From Hibiscus mutabilis (lineage: Eukaryota; Streptophyta; Magnoliopsida; Malvales; Malvaceae): a stretch of 64,000 nt of DNA. The position numbers and the translations under genes were made by a program. Below are positions 42,047 to 54,069 of this stretch, piece after piece. The stretch is taken from the NCBI GenBank assembly GCA_019671005.1, contig CM033724.1, forward strand, positions 25,335,786-25,399,785. The letters run 5' to 3'. Below the pieces are notes generated by a model. That model was not told the origin of the DNA and ran no database searches. It worked only from the letters and a program-made list of their open reading frames with translations. Position 1 is the stretch's first letter, and each line of letters starts with the position of its first letter.

Positions 42047-43110
42047 AAAAATCTCCTTGCAAAGATTAGAAATTAAACAAGGGAAGAAAAGAGAACCCTT
42101 ATCTTTTTAGCTACATACAAAATCTCATCACAAATAATTTTTCCAATGTTAATGATGCGATTATGCAAAATAGAATGTATGAGCAAAAGACGTGGTATAT
42201 CAACGGTAGTATTGTGTGTGGTGGGCATTAAAGAAATTTTAACAAACTTATTCCATAGTTTTGCGTCGGGTTTAAGCCGAAGGCGATTTACCGTGCCCTT
42301 GTATTTATCGTCGTTCCAATGAGTTCCCGGTAGAGTGAGTTCTTGAAGCACCTTGTCGAGTTGCTTGGGCGTGATTTGATCAACAAAGGCTTGATGCTCA
42401 TCTTTCTCAATGTAGAGCCCGTAAAAGGTGTTGATGTTTTCAGGGCTTATGAGTATGGCCTTGTCACGAACAAAAACATAAGGATTATCTGGGTTAGGTG
42501 AGTGAGCATAGAATTCTCTTACCCATGAGATGTTACCTGGTTCCGATTGATGGCAAAAGATTTGCACTTTTGATGTGCAATCCTCTCGAAGATTAATGGT
42601 TCAAGGCCGAAATCTTGATGAGAGTTAGAATATTCAAAGCCTTGCTCTTTGTAAATCTTCCGGCTTTCAAACTTGGAGTGAAATCTTTCTTGAACCACCG
42701 GTGTAGCAAACTTCTTGTATCTTGGTTCTTTGGAGGAACTTGGATGAACCAAAAATTTAATTTTGGATGCCATGGATGATCTTGGTTGTGAGTTTTGTAA
42801 AAACAAAGAAAAGAAAATAAAAGAAACTAAAGAGTTGCAAGATGAAAAGTAGGAATAGGTTTCTTGGAAGTTAAGGGTGATGGGTTATATAGAAAAGATA
42901 GGTAGTAAATATGGGGGGTAAGATTAATTTTGGAAAGAAAATAGGGTTTCGGTTTAGGGGAAGGGTGACGGCAAGGGGGTTTAATTAGGGTAAGTTGGAG
43001 GCTTTATATAAGCCTTAGATTCAGCCCATTAATTTCCTTGTTGAAGATGTTTTCCTTCTTGGATCAAAATTCCTCTTTATCTTGAACTCTTTTCCTACAA
43101 TTCAAAGACT
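42047..43110 (-). other. 1.06-kb non-retroelement segment carrying the PF20167-like gene
   Basis: Lies between the truncated gag of E5 (plus) and the truncated RT of E5' (minus). On the minus strand the order is an upstream AT-rich stretch with a promoter-like TATATAA (about 42,885), the coding segment, and an A/T-rich 3' end. No LTR, terminal inverted repeat or target duplication could be found at its edges. Confidence 0.5.
42073..42770 (-). pseudogene. PF20167-type putative plant transposon protein, frameshifted
   Basis: Start at MASKIKFLVHPSSSKEPRYK (42,770). The first frame continues with VVQERFHSKFESRKIYKEQG and FERIAHQKCKSF. The family continuation PGNISWVREFYAHSP is one frame over (42,073-42,567) and reaches LPGTHWNDDKYKGTVNRLRL, then DAKLWNKFVKISLMPTTHNT, IPRLLLIHSILHNRIINIGK. 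These match the PF20167 pattern (VREFYA; LPG..W; W..FV..L.PT.H; ..G.II) as I remember it. One base is lost or gained near 42,550. The molecular role of the family is unknown; it often accompanies Ty3/Gypsy insertions in dicots. Confidence 0.7.
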
Positions 43111-43766
43111 TGGGTAGTAACCTGCCAAACCAAGGAAACTCCTAACCTCCGTCACAGACTTGGGCTCCTTCTAGCTCATTATAGCCTCAACCTTTTTCAG
43201 ATCGACACGAATTCCTTCGGCCAGCACAACATGCCCAAGAAACACAACTTTCTTAAGCCCAAACTCACATTTGCTTAACTTAGCATACAACTAATTCTCC
43301 ATCAACTTCTGAAGCACGATCCGCAGATGACTATCATGATCCTCCTCGGTACGAGAGTACACAAGGATATCATCAATAAACACAACTACAAACTGATCCA
43401 AAAACTCATGAAACACTCGGTTCATCATGTCCATAAAGGCAGCTAGAGCATTGGTCAAACCGAACGGCATCACAAGAAACTCGTAATGCCCGTACCTCGT
43501 ATGAAAAGTTGTTTTGGGAACATCCACCTTTTCACCTTTAATTGGTAGTACCCCGACCACAAATCTATCGTGGAGAACACATAGGCTCCTTTGAATTGAT
43601 CAAACAGGTCATCTATCCGCGGCAAGGGATACTTGTTCTTCACTGTCAACTTATTCAGCTGCCGGTAATCTATACAAATCCGCAACATACCATCTTTCTT
43701 TTTCACAAACAGCACCGACGCTCCCCACGGAGAGATACTGGGTCTTATAAAACCCCAATCCAACAA
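43111..43766 (-). pseudogene. E5' reverse transcriptase, truncated
   Basis: 43,470-43,766 has LDWGFIRPSISPWGASVLFV and LRICIDYRQLNKLTVKNKYP with TIDLWSGYYQLKV. 43,291-43,560 has RYGHYEFLVMPFGLTNALAA and FVVVFIDDILVYSRTEEDHD, so the catalytic box is intact. One indel near 43,530 joins the frames. The end at 43,111 lies in EVRSFLGLAGYY. Everything downstream (RNase H, integrase, 3' LTR) is missing. Confidence 0.87.
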
Positions 43767-44420
43767 CTCCTACAACTGTGTCTTCAACTCCTTCAATTCC
43801 TTCGGGGCCATGCGGTACAGAGCAATGGATACCGATACCGTACCTGCAAAGACCTCGATGCCAAACTCTACCTCACAGTCAGGTGGCAATCCTGGTAATT
43901 CTTCCAGAAAAACACCCGAAAACTCGCACATGGTGCGAACATCATGCACCCTCAACTCCTTTGATCCAGGATTCATAACATAGGCCTAATAAGCCTGACA
44001 TCCCGAATCCAACATCCGACTCACTTCCAAAGCTGAAACAACATTGGACAGAAACTTGACATTTTCACCAACAACCACCACCTCATAATCATCCACCAAC
44101 CTCAAGGATATCCGCTTAGTCTCAAAATCCATCACAGCCCGATGTTCAGTCAACCAATCCATACCCAAAATCACATCAAATCCATGGAATGTCAACTCCA
44201 TCAAGTCCACATGAAACACATGTCCCTAAACCATCAGCGAACACCTACGATACAACCTCCTAACCATGACTGTCTCCCCAAGAGAACTACTCACTCTAAC
44301 ACCCACATCAAGAATTTCCATAGATACATCAAGCAACTTAGCATGCTCACTCAAAATCTACGAATAAGTAGATCCGGAATCAACCAACGAATACAATGAC
44401 AAAGACTGAAGGGTAAAAGT
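43767..44420 (-). pseudogene. E5' protease
   Basis: 43,986-44,219 carries VDLMELTFHGFDVILGMDWL and VVVVGENVKFLSNVVSALEV. The active-site half (SLYSLVDSGST-like) is readable near 44,370-44,400 in another frame. The linker LPGLPPDCEVEFGIEVFAGT follows at 43,880. Confidence 0.82.
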
Positions 44421-45704
44421 ACTTGCAATCACATCGGTATTATTGCGACCCTCATGGTGCACATACACCCTAGCCGGTCCACCTCTCTCAAGCTGGATAG
44501 CAACAATGTGAGCCACAGTCTTCTATTCCACATCTCGACGCTGAAACGGTATTCGGCCACGATCACGACCCCGCTGTAGAGCAACAACAAGTGCAGCACC
44601 CTGCCCACCTCGAGCCAACAATGGACAATCATGCCTTTGATGGTCACCTAACCCACAACTCCAACAAGCATTAGCCATTATAGGCGCAAGTGCCTGACCT
44701 TCCCTGGCCAACTGTAGGCAATCTCACCTCAAATGATCTCGGGATCCACAAACCCAACAGGTGCTAAACGGGGCTCTAACCTGGCCACTCTGTCTCCGGG
44801 CTCCACGTCCCACAATACCTCCACCATGCCTCGGCTCTAGGCGAAACCTCCTGTCACGGTGTCTCTTAGCCTGACCACCACTATAACCCGAATCAGCAGC
44901 TCTCTTTCCTGAGCTAAAACCTCGTGATCCAGAAGCCAAACCCAAATTCTGCTCCACATCTTTTGCTCGCGAAACCAGCACATCAAAGTCAGTATAATCA
45001 GCATCAAGCATGTATGTCTTAATATCCTGCACAAGCCTATAATGGAAATGATCACATTGAGTACGCTCGTCAGGAACCAACTTAGGTGCATACCGACTCA
45101 ACCTCACGAACTGCACCTCATACTCCGCAACAGACATACTGCCCTGCACCAAAGCCATAAACTCATGCTTCTTCTCGTCCTGATATCGGACTCCCAAAAA
45201 CGTTTTTCAGAAACCCTCACAAAAGAACTCCCAAGACACATCCTCGGTCGCCATAACATATATCGTGGTAGTCCACCATGCATAAGCATCACCCTGCAGC
45301 AGGGAAACAACACAACCCAACTTACGAGCATCGGTACAACCCATCTGGCCCAGTATCCTCTCGGTACTGGCCAACCAACCCTTAGAAGCCTCAAGCAACA
45401 ATCCTCAAAACTCAACTCTGCCCAAACTACGAAGACGCTCAAGCGGCAACCCTTGCCCCTCAACCGGTGGTGCTAGCACACGAACACTCGCAACTGCTGC
45501 CTGAAACGCACCGGTCATAGCCTGAATCAACAGTGCCATATCACCCATCCCTGGCCCAGCTGGCGCAGGTGGTACTTGCTCCACTCCCTCAGGTGGATTA
45601 GGTGGGGGCAGTGCCAACCCTCTAGGAGGTACAACTTCTCCTTCATCATCCTGCCCAGCGGCAACAACAATCGCGCTAGATCGCAACTCTCTTCTCGGTC
45701 CCAT
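44421..45704 (-). pseudogene. E5' gag
   Basis: ATG at 45,704 (MGPRRELRSSA; another Met lies one codon upstream). The N-terminal 100 residues are open, followed by a shift near 45,405, the core LQGDAYAWWTTTI with FFCEGF, and SVAEYEVQFVRLSRYAPKLV (44,724-45,197). The C-terminal part has two CCHC knuckles, CWVCGSRDHLR and CWSCGLGDHQRHDC, unlike the CERCGRHH form in E4. It is the best preserved gag in the window. Confidence 0.87.
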
Positions 45705-45938
45705 CATGCTAAAATATATCTAAGGCATGATAACCATTTCAAAACAAAAACAATCAGGCCAACCTCAAGCAAGGATCCAAGACTTCCATTTCAAAAATCA
45801 AAACTTTCTAGACTATAATAATAAGGCGATGGGTACCCTCAAAACTTTCCCAACATAACATATGGCAATCAACATTCATATATCAATCACCGTGCATATC
45901 ATCCAACGTACATAGAATAACAACATTCATATATCAAT

Positions 45939-45956
45939 AACCTAGCTTTGATACCA
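45939..45956 (-). promoter_or_regulatory. E5' primer-binding site, initiator tRNA-Met (two changes)
   Basis: Minus strand TGGTATCAAAGCTAGGTT, five bases from the LTR. Both differences are transitions. Confidence 0.82.
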
Positions 45957-45961
45957 CAAAA

Positions 45962-48721
45962 TGTAACCCCCTTGACTCGGCCTAGATACCCAACCGAATC
46001 AAGATGGCCACATTAGGTTTACCGTAGCAAATCGAAGAGATTCAGCCAACCCGGTCCATTTTTTTCTTTTTATCTTATCTAGATGCCAATTATTAATCCT
46101 ACATGTTCATACAGATAATAGGTGTAATCCCAACTCAATCGGGCATCACTTTGACATCCAATTGATTCCGTTTACCACTTACCTAACTTCTGATTTGTTT
46201 TAACATCCGTACTGGTACGCTTATGTGGGTATCAGTACACGGGTTTGGGTTTAAAAAGTGAGATTCTAGAGGCTAGAATGTGTACCGATACTCCTTGCCA
46301 GTATCGGTATGCCAGGCCAAAATTACCTAGGCGTACCGGTACTCCCTTACGCGTACCGATCCCTCAAGCTAGAAAATGCCTAGCCGTACCGATACGGTTC
46401 CCCGCGTATTGGTACGCTTGGACCTGTAATGCCACAAATTGCTGATTTTTCAACCCAAAAACATTCTCAAACCATTCAAACAAGCTTATAACACCACACC
46501 AACATGCCAAACATACCATAAGAAACCTAGCAACACAAATCTAACAGCACAACAAGACTTCATGCATCGAATGGAAATCTATAGGCATGCTTCCTAAAGT
46601 TGCATCCATACAATATACCAAAAGACAAACCAACACCAAAATCAATCTTTAAAGGCCATTTACAAACCAAAAGTAACCTAAGAAACATGTTCAAACAGGG
46701 AGTTCCCCAAAACATCTCCCAAATCATAACAAGTACCCTATTACCCTTTTTTTATTTTTTATAGTCTAGTCTCTAACATACTTTGGAACCAAGTCTTGCC
46801 AAGATCCCCTTGCTTCTTGCTGCCTTCCAAAACTTTAATTCTTTGCATTGATGGACAAAAAGAGCGTAAGCACACAACACTTAGTGAGGAAAGCTCAGAA
46901 CAAAACACCATCAATGCATTTAAAACCATTTCTCAACATCATCTTTAAAACATCATGTCTCTTTTAAAACATGCACTTACAACATTAAAACCATCATATC
47001 AAACCATATGCTACATGTATCATTAACCAACAACAAGTCATATTGCTAACCCTCTACTTAAGCCTTCCCATGCATTACTACCAAATGCAAAGCTTAAGGA
47101 GAAAACATGTATAAATCACATTATACAACATAAACCATTTCAATGATACATTAACAATTATATTGGCTTTCAAGTGATCTTTAACAAGTTCATTAACAAA
47201 AGAGTTCATCGGATACACGGATTCAACAAGTGTTAACCCAACACTTCATACATTCTCACCGGCAACACAAGGTTCACACACGGGAGTTTTCGGTACACAT
47301 AAACCCCTCCATTGTTGTGACACTTGTGGTGGAGTATTTGGTACACCATATAAACCCCTCAACACCACTCATCGGTAGATGTATAACCGACTAATGGGAG
47401 TTTACAGTACCATATAACCCTTCTACCTAAACTCCCAAAAACCATATTTAAAGCATTCCAACTCTGGAATCCACATTTTCACTCACCGTCACGCGAAACC
47501 TTGATTCGCTGACGCAAAAATGAGTATCAGAAGCCTCCTACGCTTCTCCACTTACTTCCGGATCAACCTCACCTACTTTTACCACAAAACCACAGAGGAT
47601 TAACGCATCACAATGCATTCTTAAAACAGCAACCACAATCCTTCTCAGATTCCCACAAAACTCTCACAATTAACCCTCCACAACAACCGAAAACATAACC
47701 AAAACACTTCGATTCATAATCCAGCCAACATCTATCAACCTAGCACCACTTTTATCATCAAAACACATCTAAAAATAGAATCAAAACAACCTAACACCTC
47801 CAGCAACCAAACAACCACCACAACTCTACAAAAACACAAGTCTAACAACCTAAACAAATAGAGATTCAAGAGTTTCGGGATTCCATTAAAAAACAACTTA
47901 TCAACATTATTATACATACAAAATATGTTAAAAATCAATCTACATCACTGGAAAATAGATCCAATTCGGATCTTTTACTATTTCATCAATCTTACCCAAT
48001 AATTCAATATAAAAAAACAAAATCAGATTATAAACCATAAATCAAGGATCAAATACTTGGGAATATCAATAAAGAACCATTCAATAGAGGATATCACGAA
48101 CCTTATCCCTATTGTTTGATTTCTCCCTTAATTGGCTTGTTTAAAACTAGGAAAACACAAGATTTCAATAAGATTTTGTAAATCAAAGTTAAATAATCAA
48201 TTGTAAATCAAGATTCTGAGTAAAATTGATCTCTCACCTCTAGTTTTTGATGAAATCTGAGTGTTTGGCAGAAAAGGAGTGGAGAGAAAAGTTGAGAGAA
48301 AAGTTACGTCAATTTTCATTAAAACCAAATAACTAACTTTAATATCTAAAATCCCTTTTAATTAACTTTTAAAACGCATGTTAAAATGATTTAATTGAAG
48401 AGAGAAATCAGCAGCAAAAAATTGGTAAAATAGCTCCTTAAGGATTCTAAGAATTTGACCCTTTTCATTTTAGTCACTTTAAAAATAGTTTTCAAAAGTT
48501 GCATTTTGATCACTAGCCAAAATGTCACACCTCCCAATCTCATTTTCCAAAATTGATTCCACCAAAATTAATCATATATTAAAACATGATTTTTAACCAT
48601 TTTCCATAATTTTTCCCACACCGAAAATCTACGATCTTGAAACTGGCTCAAATCTCTACTCCGGTCCACCGAATAGCCTAATAACCCACTAAACCGCTAG
48701 CCCTAAAATCAAGGTGTTACA
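45962..48721 (-). repeat. E5' 5' LTR (2.8 kb)
   Basis: Plus strand from TGTAACCCCCTTGACTCGGC to AAATCAAGGTGTTACA. Contains the dyad island (46,205-46,420; hairpin CGTACCGATACG 46,385-46,396 and CGTATTGGTACG 46,405-46,416, loop GTTCCCCG) and the long-loop hairpin series (47,200-47,420). Right neighbour is the protease of E6, in which it must have inserted. Confidence 0.9.
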
Positions 48722-49330
48722 CACATGGTATGAATGTCCTGAACTCGAACACCCTTGGCTTCTGGATTCATAACAATAGCCAAATAATCTTGGCAGCCAT
48801 CAAACATCATTTTATTCGCTCTAACGACTGAGACCACATTAGACAGAAACTTAACATTCTCACCAACCACCACCACTTCATAATGATCGGCCAACCTCAA
48901 AAAAATCCTCTTGGATTCAAAATTCACATCTGCCTTGTGCTCACTCAACTAATCTATACCCAGAATGATATCAAAACCATAGAATGGCAATACCATCAAA
49001 TCTGGGGCAAACTCATAACCTTGCACCACCAAAGGAAAATGCCAGTATAACCTTCTTATTGTAATTGTCTCCCCAAAGGAACTTGTGACTAACATGCCAA
49101 CATCTAAGATCTCAACAGGAACACTCAGGAAAGATGCATGTTTACTCAAGATATATGAATGCGTAGACCCTGAATTAATCAAGGATAACAATGACAAGGA
49201 TTGCAAAGAAAAAGTACCTACGATCACATCTGTGTCATTATATTCCTCACGGTGAGCAAAGACCCGAGCTGGTCTTCCACCCTCTGGTCTCACTACTGTA
49301 GCATGAGCCATACCCCTTTGACCCTCATCG
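48722..49330 (-). pseudogene. E6 protease, cut at its 3' end
   Basis: 48,949-49,311 is a clean open frame: SLLSLINSGSTHSYILSKHA (active-site Asp changed to Asn: N-S-G), VPVEILDVGMLVTSSFGETI, YGFDIILGID. The second half at 48,709-48,948 shows SEHKADVNFESKRIFLRLAD and GVRVQDIHTMC, ending at the E5' LTR. The E6 reverse transcriptase has no counterpart to the left. Confidence 0.85.
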
Positions 49331-50456
49331 CGTCTCTGGAAATTACCCCTGCCACGTCCTTGGCCCCTAGTAGGTGCAACAACCTATGCTGGTGCATCTC
49401 ACGCTATCCGAGGACAATCACACTTCAAGTGATCAAATGGACCACAAATCCAACAAGTTCCAGTATTATCCAAGCATATACCCACGTGGCGCCTACCGCA
49501 TTGCTCACACCCCGGTGCACTACGAGCTAATTGGGCACCTTGGCCAAATCCACCACCACGCTTGTGATCTGGCTTATGTCTCTTGTCCTTGAACCTCCTA
49601 TTATACCTCCTAGAATAGCTAGAGTCAGCCACTCTCTTACCCAAGTTCGTACCTACAGCCAGAACTGGTGCACCCAAGGACTGCTCGATATCTTTGGCCC
49701 GATTAACCAACACATCAAAATCTATTACTCTGCAGCCAAGAGATACGTCTTAATGTCCTTAACAAGACCATAACGGAACTTTTCATATCTCTGCTAGTCA
49801 TCTGGAACCAACTCCGGAGCATACTAACTCAGCCGAACAAATTTCACCTCGTATTCAGCAACAGACATGCCTCTTTGAGATAGCGACATAAACTCACGCT
49901 TTTTCATAACCAAATACTGGGTACCAAGGTACTCCCTCTTAAAAGCTCTCTGAAAGAACTCCCATGTAATGTCCGCCTCAGGAAAGCCAACAATTGTGGT
50001 CACCCACCAATGATATGCATCCCCCTGCAGCAGAGATACAGTACAACCCAACTAGCGCACCTCGTTACACCCCATCTGATTCAAGATGCGAACCGTTTTT
50101 TCCAGCCAACCCTCAGCTGGCTCAGGGCTCTTTCCCTGAAACTCCTCACGTCCTAAACTCCTAAGACACTTCAAGGGTAAACCTTGATTTGCCACCACAG
50201 CAGGTGCCAGTGCCAGTGCCTGCAGTTCAGCCATCACTGCCCAGAAAGCTCTCGTTATTGCCTTAACCAATTGAGTCAAATCACCATACACGGGCACTTG
50301 GTGAACCTGGGGTGCTTTACCCACTCCAACATCAACTAGAGGAACCACTAGAGGAGGAGGAGGATGAGGTAAAACATGAGGAGGATTCTCTTTCATCTCA
50401 TTATTCTACCCAACCCCAGCAATATTAGCCATCGATCGTGTCTCACATTGAGCCAT
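49331..50456 (-). pseudogene. E6 gag
   Basis: ATG at 50,456 (MAQCETRSMA). Then VYGDLTQLVKAITRAF, NQGLPLKCLRSLGREEFQG, the core LLQGDAYHWWVTTIVGFPEA with EFFQRAFKREYLGTQYLV, and two intact knuckles: CEQCGRRHVGIC and CWICGPFDHLKCDC. Fewer stops than E4: three open segments cover almost the whole gene. Confidence 0.88.
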
Positions 50457-50666
50457 GCTATCAAAAGCATCAATCACATTAAAATTAGGCTAGCATCAGG
50501 AAAGGATCCAAGGCAACTTTTAAACGCATTTTAAAACCTCGAAAATAGGCAATGTGTTCCCAATTTATACCCTAATAGGATATTAAACAACCATCAAACA
50601 TATACACAATCACCGTGCAAGTCAAACGACATCAGTTATTCAAACAGCAATATCCCAACTTTTCAA

Positions 50667-50684
50667 AACCTGTCTCTAATACCA
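50667..50684 (-). promoter_or_regulatory. E6 primer-binding site, decayed initiator tRNA-Met type
   Basis: Minus strand TGGTATTAGAGACAGGTT, two changes from the E4 site. Confidence 0.75.
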
Positions 50685-50689
50685 ACAAA

Positions 50690-50944
50690 TGTAACCCCTT
50701 CAACCCAACCTAGTCGCAAGATCGAACTGAGCAAGCTACATTAGTTTTATTGAAGTAAACTGGAAAGACGAAACCTAAAACGCGCCCTTTTTTATCTTAT
50801 CTAAATGCATAATTATTAACCTACATATTCATTCTGTAATCATGTGGAAACCCATGTCAATCAGGCATCAAAACGATATCCAATCGAACGCAGACACACT
50901 TCAGGGACTAAAATGTAATTTTAGCAAAATACAGGGACTTTACC
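50690..50944 (-). repeat. E6 5' LTR, first piece (255 bases)
   Basis: TGTAACCCCTTCAACCCAAC and the following 'forms a cluster of TAAAATG / GGGACT' tail common to these LTR ends. Cut by the plus-strand LTR at 50,945. The continuation probably starts at 54,070, but the dyad island expected between them is absent. Confidence 0.8.
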
Positions 50945-53900
50945 TGTAATGCCCCAGTTTTAGGGCTTAGCGGTTTGGTGGTTTATTAGACGGTCCTGTG
51001 GACTGGAGTAGGGATTCGAGTTAGTTTTAGGATCATATATTTTTTGGTACGATAAAACTATGGGAAAATAGTTAAAAATCATCTTTTAGTATATATTGAT
51101 TTTTGGTGGAAGAAATTTTAGAAAATAGAATTTGGAAATGTGACATTTTGGTTAGTGACCAAAATGTGATTTTTGAAAATTGTTTTAAAGTGACTAAAAT
51201 GAAAAGGGTCAAATTCTTAGAATCCTTCAGGAGCTAAATTACCAAGTATTTGCTGGAGGTTTATCCCTTCAATTAAATCATTTTAAACATGTGTTTTAAA
51301 GGTGGTTTAAGAGGGATTAAAATATCTTATTTAGTTATTAGCTTTTAAAGAAAATCTACGTAACTTTTTCCTAGACATTTTCTCTCAACTTCTTTTCTGC
51401 TAAACAATTAGAATTTCACCAAAATCCAGAGGTAAGAGATTCTTTTCACTCGGATTATTGATTCTAACTTGATTCTTTAACTTTATTTTGCAAAATCTCA
51501 ATGAAATCTTATGTTTTCTTAGCTTTTCACAAATCAATTGAGGGATAAACTTCAGAATAGGAGTAAGTTCTGAGATCTCCTCTATTGTATGGTTCTTTAT
51601 TGAAATTCCCAAGCATTTGATCCTTGTTTTTGTGTTTCTAATCTGATTTTCCAATGTTTAATTGAGTTATTTGAGAAAAATGAATTAATTTACGAATTGG
51701 ATCTAATTTCCAGTAATTAAGGATGCTTTGATTTATATTTTGGATGTTTAATAGTGTTGATAAGTGATTTCTATCAATGGAATCCCGAAACTTAAGAATC
51801 TCTATTTGTTTAGGTTGTTAGTTTTGAGGTTTTGTGGTGTTTCTTTGGTTGTAAGGTTGCTAGAGGTGGTAGGTTGATTTGGATCAGTTTTTAGATGTGT
51901 TTTGATGTTGAAAGTGATGTTAGATTGATAGATGTTGGCTGGGTTGTGAATCGAAGTGTTTTGGTTATGTTTTTGGTTGTTGTGGAAGGTTAATTGTGAA
52001 GGTGTTGTGGAAATCTGAGAAAGATTGTTGTTGTTGTGTTTAGAATGCATTATGATGCATTAATCCTCAATTGTTTTGTGGTAAAAATAGGGGAGGTTCA
52101 TCCGGAAGTAATTGGAGAAGCGTTGAAGGTTTCAAATACTTGATTTTGCGTCAGCGAATCAAGGTTTTGCGTATTGGTGAGTGAAAAATGTGGTTTGAAG
52201 TGTTTTGATGTTATGAGAACAGAGTTTGGGAGTTAAGGTAGAGCTTGAAATTCTTGCCTAGACTCAGAAGTAAGTATAAAGTGGTTTTCTCTCTTGGTCA
52301 TGCTAGCTTGAAATGGTTTTATGTATTTGTTTTGATTTACATGTTACCTACTATTAAGCATGTTTTAAAGTATTCGATATACTGTTTTTAAGTATGTTTT
52401 GCTGAAGGATGCACATGGTAAGTGATCCTTGTAAGTATGGTTTGTATTTGTGGTTTAAAGCATGGTTGTTGCTTTGGATAAATGGCATGGGTTTAATGCT
52501 TGTTTAAAACAGTGAGGTAAATGTTAAATGGTTAATTATATTGGAAAGTGATGTGGCCGGCCATAGGATTAAGTGCACTGTAAATAAGTCGCCTTGGATG
52601 TTGAGGGGTTTATACGGCGTACCGAATACTCCATCCAAGCACCCTAACGGTAGAGGGGCTAAACAGTACCGAATACTCCCGTTAGTGGATTAAGCGTCTA
52701 ACCGATGATTGGGGTGGGTGTCCCCGTGTGTTGAAATTGTAACTGGTTGTTAATGTACCCGATTGTTATTGTACCGCGATTGTGATTGTACCACTATTCT
52801 GGTTGAGATGGCTTGAAGTGTTGGGTTAACACTTGTTGAATCCGTGTATCCAATGAACTCTTTTGTTATTGAACTTGTTAATGATCACTTGAAAGCCAAT
52901 ATAATTGTTAATGTATCATTGAAATGTTTTTGTTGCATAATGTGATTTATGCATGTTTCTCCTTAAGCTTTGCATTTGGTAGTAATGCATGGGAAAGCTT
53001 AAGTGGAGGTTTAGCAATGTGACTTATTGTTGATTAATGATACATGTAGCATATGGTTTAATATGCTGGTTTAAATGATGTAAAGTGCATGTTTAAAAAG
53101 GGGCATGATGATGTTTTAAAGGATGATGTTAAGTAAATGGTTTTAAATGCATTGATGGTGTTTGTTTTTGAGCATTCCTCACTAAGCCTTGTGTGCTTAC
53201 GCTCTCATTGTCAACCAATGCAGATAATTGAGGTCTCGGAAGGCAGCAAGAAGCAAGGGGATCTTGGCAAGACTTGTTTCCAAAGTATGTTAGAGACTAG
53301 ACTATAATGAATAAGGGCAATGGGGTACTTGTTGTGTTTTGGTAGATGTTTTCTGGAACACCTTAGTTGAGCATGTTTCTTTAGCTGCTCTTAGTTTGTA
53401 AATGGTCTTTAAGGATTTTTTTGGTGCTGGTTTATCTTTTGATATGTTTGTTGGATGCATATTAGGAAGCATGCCTATAGATTTCCTTTTTGATGCATGA
53501 ATCCTTGTTGTGTTGTTAGAGTTGTGATACTAGTTGGCATGAGATATGTATGGTGTGTTGGTATTGTGTTTTAGGCATGTTAGGGTGGTTTGTGTATGCT
53601 TTTGGGATATAAAACCAGCCAAATGTGACATTACAGGCCCAGACGTACCGATACGCGGGGGTAGTATCGGTACGGCTAGGCAATTCCAAGCTTGTGGGAT
53701 CGGTACAGGCCTTGTGCATTTCGATATGCCTAGGCAAATTTGGCCAGGTGTACCGATACGGGTATGGGTGTTTTGGTACGAGTTTTAGCCACTGGAATTC
53801 GTTTTTTCAACTCTAACAAGCGTATCGAAACATCTAAGGAGTCGTATCAGTACGGTCTGTAACATTTCAAAAGTTTGGTATTTTAGTTAGGCATATCGAT

Positions 53901-54069
53901 ATGGCTTGGTGGTGTATCGAAACGGAGTGTTTCAAACCGTATCGATACGGGCTTACCCGTATCGGTACAAATGACCGTTAATTTTGTTAATGACACTTTG
54001 AGGTAGTTTTGTCATCTTTACATTCTAGTCCCTGATTCTTTCCAATGCAATGTATGTGATAGAATGATT
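50945..54069 (+). repeat. E5-type LTR, plus strand, 3' end missing (3.1 kb)
   Basis: TGTAATGCCCCAGTTTTAGG at the start; splice-like sites as in E5 (CAGAG|GTAAGA about 51,431; TTTTCTTAG about 51,521; AATGCAG 53,223). Includes the dyad island (53,640-53,970). Stops about 100 bases after the island, so roughly 330 bases of LTR end are missing. No PBS or interior follows. Confidence 0.87.
52593..52860 (+). repeat. long-loop hairpin pair, best preserved copy
   Basis: CTTGGATG (52,593-52,600) with CATCCAAG (52,632-52,639), 8 bp perfect, loop 31 bases. CTAACGG (52,644-52,650) with CCGTTAG (52,679-52,685), 7 bp perfect, loop 28 bases. The loops share GAGGGG, TACCGAATACTC and spacing. Then AAGTGTT/AACACTT with loop GGGTT. 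Confidence 0.8.

Noticed and set aside
47735..47938. Short minus-strand frame rich in Leu, Phe and Val
   Set aside because: Lies within the LTR leader; the equivalent frame is broken in E5 and in 50,945-54,069.
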